Source: Branchiostoma belcheri
Taxonomy: Eukaryota > Chordata > Leptocardii > Amphioxiformes > Branchiostomatidae
DNA length: 64,000 bases
Assembly: GCF_001625305.1 (NCBI RefSeq)
Contig: NW_017803921.1
Span: 1,599,547 to 1,663,546 of the forward strand
Direction of reading: 5' to 3'
Part shown: positions 1 to 12,000 of the stretch, piece after piece
Position numbering within the stretch: the stretch's first letter is position 1
Layout: each line of letters opens with the position of its first letter
The notes under the pieces: model-generated
Told to the model about the DNA's origin: nothing
Seen by the model: only the letters and a program-made list of their open reading frames with translations
Databases searched by the model: none
Position numbers and translations under genes: made by a program

Positions 1-3000
1 CCTGAGAGTAGAATTGCTGCAGAAATGCCTTCTTAGCAGGAGGAATGACAGACTCCAGTTGGGGCTGCAGGAACTCAAACTGCTCTGCTAGGAACACTCT
101 GCAAATGTTTATAACATATTAACATTCTAGTTTTGATCAGGGCTTGGGTTAAGACATATAGGAGATAGGAAGACCAATCACTCAAATCTGAGACACCTCT
201 GTTTGTCCCTAACATTAGTGTCTTACAATGACAAGCAGTTACACTACACCTGTCAACATATTAGAGTCAAAATGTAGTATCAAGGGATTTCATGAAAATG
301 GTCACAGTAAAGTACAAACTGTGTCACATTCTAGATGAAAATCATAGACACCATTATGCCTGGATGTGTAACCTTCACCGACATGCATGCATTGTTACAA
401 ACACATGAATTATAGCACTAATAGAGGTAATAACACTTACAGAGACTCTGTAGCGACGACCCTCTCAGCCAGTCCATACAGGTTCTGATTCCCCGTCAGG
501 TCCACTACAGGAGACACGTGGGGGAACGGCACCTTGTCCTGGACAGGAGAAACATAAAAAAAGTCTTAACTTTTGTAAAAGCAATGCAGGACCAAAACAA
601 CAACAGGATAAAATGTGTTATTGATAAGATAAAATGTGCAGCATGAAGGACTACTTGGCCAAAATGTTGCATAGAATCTAAACAAACTACTTACTTCATC
701 CAGAATCTAGAGGGGCAGCGAAGACAGTGGGAGGTAAGCCAAGCTTAATATCAGTATGTGCTTTTAAAGGTACAACACTTCTAATGTCTGTTAAGCAAGG
801 AAATACAGCATTTGTAAGACAACATTTGCTAATAATTTGTTCTTTTGAAAGAAAAGTACTCTCACCTTCCTCTCTTCTACTTGTTGCACAGGTTGTTGTA
901 GGTTTGGCATCATGGAGTCCTAAAGAGAGGAAAAACAACTTTCAACTGTGGCAATGATAAAAAAATGTCTTTTAGATAAAATAATTTCTCTAACTTAATC
1001 AAAGAGCAGTTTTAAGGGAGAGATATATTTTCACATACCTCAGGTAGAATGAGGTTGTCATTGATTCTTTTTAATGTTGTTTTCAGTTTGTTACTCAAAC
1101 CCCAGTCAGCAGCAGCACTCTGCAAACGGAAAGATACAGTAAAGAACTGAGACCACACCAATATCATATAACAGATCACAAAACCACAGTGACTGTAAAT
1201 TTTGCAATAGGATGCCATTTGTCACAAAAGATTCAAGATTCATCGACATTGCAGCAGAACCACTGAACTACATTCAATTTACAATTTGAGTTTGAAAACA
1301 ATTTGCAACAAACAAATGGCAAAAAAAAAAACTTACCATGTCCAAGTCTGTTGCAAAGAAGGAGTACACCTGCATGTAATGAAAAGATCCTTGTAAATTT
1401 CAAACTGGGAAACTTTTTTTTGTTGTTTAGCTGTCAACATGCTGGTGCAATTTTGTGTGTAAACAGTAGAACCCAATGTTTATTGATTTTACATATTTGG
1501 GAAGCATGTCGTAAAAGAATCATGAGACGACTTACAGAGAAGAGCTAGACTAGTAGTCTAACAGTTGGGACACACAGATGTGTGCGAGTGTGTAACTTTA
1601 CGTACTATGTACTATACATGTACAGTACTTACAGAGAAGAGGTAGTAGTCAAACAGTTGGGACATACAGATGACCACGTCAAAGGCAATTGGCTTGAGTA
1701 CATTCATCATTTGCATGTACTTGCCTGTACAAAAAGGAAAAACTGTGTTAAACAATCATTTGATGGAACTTAATCTCCTAAAAAGAGCAAAATGTATCAC
1801 AGTAACTGTTTACTAATATGTATATTCATTAATAGCTGTTATCATACAGGTTGTTGTGGCTAAGATTTGGAGCTTTTCTGTTGCACATACATCAAGGACT
1901 TTTAATGATTTTACCAAAAAGCCGGAGCACATTCAGTGTGGTGTTGGTCAGGATCGGAGCATTGTTAAACTTCCGGCTCTTGTCATACTTCTTCTTGGAA
2001 TCTCTGGAAACAAAACAGAACAACATTTACCTTTTAATCTACTATATCACATGAATATAAGTACTTTGGGAAAGGCACTTTTTCCCTTCATCACTCGACT
2101 GAGTACCTAACTTTGGTTAAGGATGTCCTCTCGCCAAGCCCGTTTTTGAGGACAGTCACGTTAAAAAATGTTGAATTATTATATGAGCAGGTGGCCTTCC
2201 CAGTGTGAGTGGATCAAAATTTATTGTCCAGTCTTAAACTGCCTGTCCTTAAAATCTGTACAAAACTGTTGTGTTACGTCTAAATACAGTATGCCTGTTT
2301 TGTCCTACAAGTACTTTCAGTATGTTTTGCCATATTGTTTTGTTTCTTGTATTATTTGTATGTTTTCAATGTGTTCTGTGTCTAGGGCCTGACTGCTGAG
2401 CTACCCTGGCTACCCTGAAAACAGAAATAAATTAATTAATTAATAAAAAAGACCAACCTTCTGACAGGAGCCTCCCCAGTTTTCTCATCCACAAAGTCTT
2501 GTTTCAGCTCCTCTGGTACATCACTATCATCACTGTCATCATCAGCATAGGCATTCTGTTCTTTCTCCTCATCATCATACTGTAGAAATATAATAGGGAC
2601 AGGATAAACCATCACACAACAAACATGTACATGTATCATGGATGTTCATCTGTGTTGGTATAGTAACTGAAAAATGGATCCTTGTGTACCCTTGTGTTGA
2701 AATGAAGTTCAGCAGTGTACTATGTGCATTTCAATCACTGAGACTTTTTCACAAATTGAATAGTTTCAACTACAAACTGGCAAGGGCCAAGATGATTATT
2801 TAGTAATAAATGAATGATTATTATGTTTTCAGGTGACTATACCTCTAGATTGTACTATGATAGTTTCTAACAAAATAATTTTGTAACAATTTTGTTCTGA
2901 CACCATTGTATTATTTTACTACATAGACTCCAGGAAAAATAGTAATGGACATCCAGATAAACACACAAAAAAACAAACAAACAAACAAACAAACAAACCC

Positions 3001-6000
3001 CATTGGTCGCCATGACGTCTTCCCCATCGTCCTCATCCTGGTGCACATCAAACGGGTTTCCATGGTTCCCGTACCGGATGAAGAAGCCCTGCGGAGCGTC
3101 CCTGGTGTCGGCTGGCCTGTCCCTGGTGTCGGCCAGCTTGGCAGGTGAGCTCTGAGGACTGGACATGGTGGACGACAGCTTCAACTTCACCAGCCCTGAC
3201 CGACGCAGGAACTTAAACTCCTGGGGAGAGGACGGGCACAACATGTAGTTTTTTTAAGACCCAGGTGAAGACTAAGTGACAACGGCAGAGTGCTTGACTC
3301 GAACCAAGAGGTCCTGGGTTCGAGTCCTGACATGCCAGGGTTATATCAGTTGATCATATTCTCCACCCAATGACAGTCTTATCTTAACAAAAAGGCTATT
3401 ATAGCACTTCCTCATAAATTATGCAAATGAGGTCATTATTTGAATAAATTATGTTTATTGATGTTCGCCTTCACTTAACTTCCAAATGTGGCCAGTATGA
3501 AATTCCCAGTAGTTACAACTATGAAATTATAAAAAATTGCCATTAATTATGCAAATTAGGTCTTCATTTACATAGTCTTTATCCTCAGATGTTTCTTTTT
3601 AATTCTCAATTACATGTCACAAGTGTTTCATAGTCCTATTATCGAACAAAGCAGATTTATAGAATTTCCTCATTAATTATGCAAATTAGCTCCTGATTTG
3701 CACAACTGTCATTTGATTATGTCAAGCATCCCTTCAGCTACCTACATACCAAAAATCACGACAATCCGTCAACCGGTTCTTGAGTTATCATCCTTCGAAA
3801 ATTTTTCAACAAATGCTCCTGCAGTTCCAGAACAAAACGCTAGGGGGCCCAAACTCATGTCACTTCTTCCCTACCTCAAGAGCTATCTACCAACTAAAAT
3901 TCGTGACCCTAGCATGTCCAGATCGCGAGATATCAAAACCGGAAGTTCTGCTGCAGTACCAACAAAAGCCGCCAGGGGGCCCAAAATCTAATCATTTCTA
4001 GGTCTCATCAAGACCTACCCACCTACCAACTTTCATGACAATGCATACTAATCTTCTTGAGTTATGCTGTTCACAAACAGACAGACAGACAAACGCTACT
4101 GAAAACATAACCTTCTTGGCGAAGGTAATGAGTACATGTATTGTCTGTCCTGTATTTGTTTCTATGTGTGGGACACAACACCAGCAACAGCTGCCTGTGT
4201 CCGTGTATTGCACTGTTGCAATTTCAATAAACAAAATCAATCAAATAGAAAGATGGATGGATGGAAAAAGTTGAGTGGCTAGGCTAACAGATACAAAATT
4301 GAAAGGTCAAGGATATTCTTGCCTAGACGTTATGTCCTAGGAAAATGCACTTCATTCCTTTTTAACAGATTCTCTCATTCCACCCAGGTATGAAATGGGT
4401 AGGTAAAAGGCTGTGGAAGGAGAGGGATGGGCCCTGCCAGCCAATACCAAATTGCACTAGACACTGTGGCTCAACAACCTACTGCCCCTACAGCCTCAAA
4501 GGCTAAGGCACTACATGTACTACTTTTTGTGAATACCATAACCAGTTTGAGCTCCTTTTTCTTTTAGAAAAACCACCTGGAGATTAAGGATGGTGAAGTT
4601 GGACTTGACAGGACAGAGTTCCCAGGCTTCATTCTCCAGGAACATCCTCAGCTCGTCCATTCTCGAGCGGTGGTAGTTCTTGAAGTAGTTGATGCTCTGC
4701 TTTCTTATTGAGTCCTGCAGACCTTCCGACTTACTGTTGCAGAACTCTTCACCAATCAGCATCAACCTGGGAATGCAAACAACCAATCAGCATCAATCTG
4801 GGATTATAAACAACCAATCGGCATCAACCTAGAGCTGTACACAACCAACCAGCAACAAGCTGGGAAGATAACCAACCAATCAGAATTGACCTCAGAAAGT
4901 AGCCAAACAGTCAGTATCAACTACTAGACATTGTCCAATACTGTGTTATTAATGAGTTAAACACTTCTTCTTTAATGAATTTTATATGATTTAAGAGGCC
5001 TCACTTGTTGACAAGGTCAAGAACATGGAGGAAGTCGTCAAACTTGAAGACAGAGAGGTCCGTGCCCAGCAGATACAGCTTCACTTTCTGTTGTACATCC
5101 TGGGGGAGAAAAGTGCATTAAATTTGTTACTACAAAAAATAGCATGCTTCCTTAACTAGTACAAATGTAGGTGTAAATACATTGTTTGAATACATGTATG
5201 TGCAGGGAGGAAACTTCGGAAAAAGTGCAACGATGCCCTGCTGCCATAGTTACCTGCCAAATGCGAGCCAGCCCATGCTCCAGCTTCTGTTTCACATATC
5301 TCTGGTTAAAGGTGGCTTCTATGTTAATGGAACTGGTGGCATCTGTAGGGACAAGACACGTAAAAAATGACAAACTAGTTTGACTTCTTAGTCTAACATA
5401 TAGGTGGAAGTGGCATGTCTATTATATATATGTGCATAAACCACAAGAAGTTTGAAAATAAGTATCGCAGGTATAGCACCTATAGACTCTGCACTTTTCC
5501 AATTAGATACAACTTCACTATCACTCTTAGTTGAAGAAAAGTCAGATCTGCATGTAAATCTACAGTAAAATAGTTACTTAATCTAGTTACAACATATAGC
5601 AGTACCTGAAGCACTGAACTGAAGGCCTATGAGTGTAGCATAGTGTCAGCAGGAGAAACAGGTAGTTAGAACATGTAATAGGGAGAATCTGAAAGTTATT
5701 AATACTAGTAATTGATTTGACAGCAATCAGCAAAGTATCTATTAGATTTCATTAAATAAGTTTGCAAAGCTCACAAAAATTCATTCATCACCTGTGATTC
5801 ACCCTACAATTTCCAACAGAAGAAACTGCAGTTACCAAGAGAAGAGATCAGACTTACGCAAATTTTCAACTGTACAACTCCAGTCTTTGTCAACGAATAA
5901 GCACTCCACTTCTTCTGTGACCTCTTATGCAGATAACAAATGACTGGAGTTGTACAGTCAAAAATTTGGGTAAGTCCAATCTCTTCTGTTAGAAATTACA

Positions 6001-9000
6001 GTTCAAACTTGCTTCATACTGACTTCTACCATGTATGTTCAAGATAGTTTGACGTGTTCATTGGTTCATTTTAAACATTCGAACCTGCTTCTGCTGCCTC
6101 CTGATTGGTGGAGTCGTGCAGCTCGTGCCACTGCATGGTCTTGTGGTAGCTGTTCATCACGCCCCACAATGCCTTGCACAGGTCCATCAGACAGGGGATG
6201 TAGCTCTCTGTGATGATGTGCTGAAGGGGGAGGGGGGCACCACAAGGTCATTGTACAAGGTCAAAAAGTCTATTAAGTTATCATTTTAGAATTAGAGAGT
6301 GGTACATGTACATATGTCATGTGTTTTATAATTTGACAGAGAAATATTACGTGGATGTGTCAGAGGTCAATGGTGATATGCTAAAGGGGGAGGGGGCAAG
6401 GACAAGGTCATTACAAGGTCAACTATACTTTTAAAACTTTTAGACATTGAGAGTGACTAATCAGAGGTCTATATACGTTAAGCAGGTGGAAGGTCACAAG
6501 AAGGTCAAATCAGCTACCAAGTCAATAAATGAAAAATAAACCATGTATTACTGCAATCTGGAGTATCTAACTACAGAATTCATTTTCCTGAATATTCTGA
6601 TTTTACATGACTAAGTAAAGGGAGAGCAGATGATGATACACTAGGTAACAATACCAGGTAACTTCTGAAGTATAAGTCAGAAATGAAAGCAGACAGAAGT
6701 TTCGAGTGAGTGAGTGAGAGAAAAATGCAGTAACGTCACATACCTTATCCTGTGATGGCACCAAGCATGGAAGGAGATGGACAGGGAATATAAGAATTTT
6801 TATAGTCAAACAGCAGATAGAATCATATACATTTTGTACATGATATACAGGAGCACACAGATACACACACATCATACATGTACATAAACAAACAAACAAA
6901 CAACATACAAACAGAACCACATATCACATCGCAAAAGCAAGAGAAGTCCATCCACTGGAAAACATAGACAGATACAGGGACCAACATACATGTGTCTACT
7001 TGTTTTAAAGCTAATGCCTGTGCAGGAATAAGAAATCAGAGAAATGTATTTCACATTACTGTTAGAGTTATGCTTAGTATATATACACAAATCACATTCA
7101 GCTTCCATGACAAAGTATATATAATCTAAATCATATTTGTCATTGGTTGTTAATACTCGTCATACAATTTCCATGGATCATACTAGTATAGAGGGCTGTA
7201 TCACAACCAATTGCTTACAAGGGTCTAACACAGCCTTTTCAGCAACAAAGCAGCTGAATTTTTCAGGACACATGCATACAGAATTATCCCAAGAATGCCT
7301 TCCGTTTAGGTTTAATCATGCAACGAATGTATGATGTACATGTATGTGACCAAGCCTGTAGTAAACTGGAAGAGATTATGTACTTACAGTACATAAGTCT
7401 TTGTATTGCATTTTCTGGAAGTTGGTGTCCCCAGTCCCCGAGCACAGTTCCACATACCCCAGCACTATCTGGAAGGCTGTGTTGTGGATAGCGCTGGCAT
7501 AGTGCATGTGTAACTGGTCCATCGCAGTCTGAAAATCAATCCATCAGTCAATGAATCAATCAGTTAATTAGATGCCAAAGTAACAGTTACTCAAGTCACC
7601 AGATAGATTTTGAAAACCGATTTTCAAAATCTATCCAGTTGCTAGAGTAACTGTTTGGTATCTTGTTACCTGGATTTTATCATGACTAAAATGGCTTAAA
7701 AGAGAACTTAATGGTACATCAGTTACAAAGAAATAACACAGACAAATACTCTGTGTACAGGATATATTGGCTCAATGTAGAGGTAAAACTTACAAAACCA
7801 TAGTTGATGACGTCCCATCTACATGTGTACAATAAGGGACTGTGGAATCATGTCAGGTCAAAACCCTTAACTTTCTGTTCAAGAAGTACATATAATATCC
7901 TACCCTCGACCTTGTTGAAAAGCGGTATGTACCGAACAAGCATTCGAAATTAAATAAAGGCTTACTACTACTACTACCACCTGAGTTTTCCCCAGTAGTC
8001 TGTATGCCGTCTGCACTTTCTCATAGTGAGCAGCATCAAAACTGTTACAGGTCTTGGACAGAGCGACATCCAGTTGTTCCTGCACATTTAGAAAGATAGG
8101 TGAGAAAAGCATGCGAAAACAAAGTGAATAATGTCAACGCGAGTTTAATACGTCAAATTGGAAACTATTGCACCCACAGATATCTTTCTTTATACAAAGC
8201 CTGTAGATTCCTAAAGAGTATGATATCACGTAAAGATCAGCGAGGACCTCTATCATCTCGAGCGTGTCCTGCAGTTTGGAGCTGAGGTCACTGATACAGC
8301 TGTAGTGTCTGAAGATACTGGCTGCCTTCTGACACTCCAGACACAGCTGGATAGCTCCGGGGTAATCCTCCTCCTGAAGGAAAGAGAAAAAATCAGATTC
8401 TGTCAGATTTTCACATCAAAATTCAAACCACTCTTATATATATATATAGAAGCTCCTAGAAAAGAAATGTGACCATTTCCATGGTAATAGGCTGTATCCA
8501 TCCAGAAAGACAATTAAGAGTATGTACGAAATATTATGTATAACTCTTACAATAATCTACATGTACATGGAAGAATGGAAACTCACCTCTAGCATTTCTC
8601 TCAATCTGACATCTGTTCTTTGCTGTGGAGAAATAAAAGAAACAACTCCAACTTACATGTTTACTTTGAGACATACATGTACATGTAACCTTTCCACAGA
8701 TTGATCATGAGCTTAACAAGGCTTTCTGCAATCATCGTAGATCTAGTGATAAGAAGAAGTTATCAAGTGTACAATACAAAATCTACTCAAATTCAATAAT
8801 CTACTTTAGTCGTATTTCTTCAATTAACAACTTGCCATTGTTACATTCTAGTGTCCTGCAGACAGTCCATACATTACCCTGTTCCCAGACAGTCTCCTGT
8901 AGACTTACCAGAGTCTTGATGGTCCTGAGAGAGTTCATTAACCCCAGGAGTTGGGAGCGTTTGCGCTGATTGGCCAGCAGGCCCAGACTGGCCGTGGTGA

Positions 9001-12000
9001 AGCCCTGCTTCGCTATCTCCAGGTGTCTGGAAAACAGCAGGTTACAAAAAAAGTTAAAACTCTATCTTTTGTAACAAGTACTTTAACTAGTGAAAGATAC
9101 CTTACCTTACCTTACCTAGTCCCATCCTCATGTCTGAGGGTCGGGGACTATGGTGGCATCCAGTATCAGCCTCCTCCACTCTCTCCTGTCTCTGGCCCTG
9201 TGAGAGCACTCAGCCAGTGGCATGCCCATCCAGTCACGGACATCGTCGCCCCACCTCCGGCGTGGTCTTCCACGGCTCCTCCTTCCGTTGATCACCCCTT
9301 GCAGTATGTGGGTGGTGATATTCTCTGCTCGTGTGGCATGCCCAAAATACTGGAGTTTCCGCCTCTTTATGGTGTTTAAAAGTGTTCTTTCCACTCCCAG
9401 CTGTTCTAACACAGAGTCATTTGTGCGGTGGTCCGTCCAGCTGATGCGCAGGATCTTCCTGTAGCATTTCATCTCTAGGGCCTGAATCCTGCGGATGTCA
9501 CTGGCGTGTAGGGTCCATGCCTCACAACCGTAGGTTACCACGGGCCAGACAAGAGTCCTCAGCACTTTCAGCTTGGTTACTGTCTTGAGGGCCCTGTCTT
9601 TCCAGATTGTCTCTAGGCTTCGGAGGGCTGCACGAGCTGATCCTAGTCTTACACTGATCTCGTGGCTGCAGCTAGCGGTTTGATCCATTGTGGATCCCAG
9701 GTACTTGAATCTTGGGACCTGTTGTAGCTGTTCCCCCCGGCAGGTGGCCGTTACCTGGGTGGGTGCTTTGGTTACGGCCATCACTTTGGTCTTTTTGGTA
9801 CTGATTTCCAGTTGGTATTCTCTAGATGTGCTGTCTGTAGAGTCTAGCAGAACCTGAAGATCTTCCGGCGAGGTAGCTATCAGTGCTATGTCGTCAGCGA
9901 AGCGGAGGTTGTTGATGACCCTGCCACTTATGTTGACTCCAATCGTGGGATGTTCCTCCACAGATTCCCTCATTACAGCCTCAGAGTAAAAGTTAAAACA
10001 CATCGGCGACAGCAAGCAGCCTTGCCTTACGCCTTTCTTTACATCGAACCAGTCTGTAAGGTCATCTTCCACTCTCACTGCTGCCTGCTGGTCCCTGTAC
10101 AGGTTGTGTAGTAACTTGACCAAGTGCCCTGAAACTCCCATAGTTCCCATCACCTCCCATAGGGTTTGATGTCTAACTGAGTCAAAGGCTTTCTTGTAAT
10201 CAATAAAGGCCATAAAGAGCTGCACGTTGCTTTCCCTTGCTTTTTCCATCAGTACCCTTAGGTTAAAGATCTGGTCCCTTGTACCCACCCTCTTCCTAAA
10301 ACCCATCTGCTCTTCTGCAAACTCCTGGTCTGCCACTCTCTCCATCCGTCGTAGGAGGATTCGGAGAAGAACCTTACTGACATGGGATATAAGGGCTATG
10401 GTACGGTGCTCAGAACAGTCGATGGTGCCAGGCACCTTGGGGATAGTAATGAAGACGGACTTCACCCAGTCTGATGGCCACTGTCCAGTGCTGGTGACCA
10501 TGTTACAGAGTTTACACAGTAGTCTTGTTGTTGTTGGATTCCCGGTCTTCAGTAGCTCTGCGGGAATGTCGTCTGCACCTGCAGCCTTGTTCTTGGGCAG
10601 TCGCTGGATCGCTTCGGCCACTTCTGACTCCAGGATTTCCGGGAAGGTGTCACCTGTGGACGAGCTTGTTTCTTCCTCGTTTGTGCCATGGTTGTCTCCA
10701 TCATCTGTGGTGTCACTGTACAGCTTCGCACAGTACTCCTTCCATCTCTGCAGTATGCTGTGAAGGTGAGTGAGCACGCGGTTGTCCGCAGCTTTAATGT
10801 TCCTCTGTCTAGGTTGAAAACCTCGACGCAGCTTCTTGATGGTGGAGTAGGACTGCCTCAGGGTGCTGTTCCGTTGCAAACCCTGTTCTATGTCCGCACA
10901 TTGTTTCTCTAGCCATTCTGCCTTGTCCTTCCTTGCTTCTCTCTGGACCTTGCGGTCCATCTCCCTGTAATGTAAGTCACCGTTGGCCGTGGTGCTACGC
11001 TGGGTTTTCAGCTCCCGTCTTCTGTCCATAAGGTCCAGTGTACTCTGGCTTATCCATGGGTGGTTTGCTCTTCTGGGAGCTTTACCGAGGGTCGCCGCTG
11101 CTGTGGATTTGATTACTTCATTGAAAGCTAAACAGAACTCGTCCGGTGTGCTTTCTTCTTCTAGCATGTTCAGTGCTTCAAACTTGTTGTTGACTTCAAC
11201 GTTGTACCTTTCCCGCACTGCAGGTGTCTCGAGTGCTGCCAGGTTCAGTTGATTCCTCTTGTTTCTCTGGGCGTTCCGTTTAATCCGGAGCCTCAGGGTT
11301 GCGATCACAGCGTTATGGTCTGATCCACAGTCTAAACCAGGGTAGGATCGGCTGTTGATGACGCACTTGCTCCATCTTCTGTTGATGAGGATGAAGTCTA
11401 TCTGGTTCCTGTACCTTCCCCCAGGTGCCTGCCAAGTGTAGCGTCTTCTTGCGTGGTGTTTGAAGGCAGTGTTTGTAATAAACAAACCGTTGTCCTGACA
11501 AAATTCCACTAAGCGCTCTCCACGTTCGTTGGCTGTTCCTAGGCCAAAAGAACCACAGACCTCCCTCTCATCTCTGTCAGCTCCTACTTTGGCGTTAAAA
11601 TCCCCTGCTACCATCACCATGTCCTGGCTCGGGCAGTCTACCAGTACCTGTTGTAACTGATCATAGAATGTTTCCACTTCTTCATCTGGGGCATCTCCAG
11701 TTGGGGCATACACCTGCACAAAGGATACGTTGAAGGGGGAGGCCATAACCCGCACGTAGAGGAGCCTGTCGCTTACTGCTTTGTAGGCCAGCATACTTCT
11801 AGCAGCTACCTTGGACAGCAAGACTGCCACGCCCCTCCTGTGGATATCCCCTCCAGAGTAGACAACTAGTTCTCCGCCTGATGTGGTGAAGTAACCAGTA
11901 CCAGTCCAGTGGGTTTCGGCAACACCTAGGACACTGATGTTGCACCTTTCCATTTCCCTGGTAACGTTGTCCAGCATCCCTGCTTTGTACAGTGTACGCA

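Noticed and set aside
3698-4001. Overlapping ~97- and 73-codon ORFs in a VPS50 intron
   Set aside because: Lie in an interspersed repeat block with AGGGGGCCCAAA duplications; no protein similarity recognised.
8951-9379. 142-codon plus-strand ORF
   Set aside because: Runs antisense over VPS50 exon 7 and the 3' end of the LINE.
10227-10763. 178-codon plus-strand ORF
   Set aside because: Antisense shadow of the LINE reverse-transcriptase frame.
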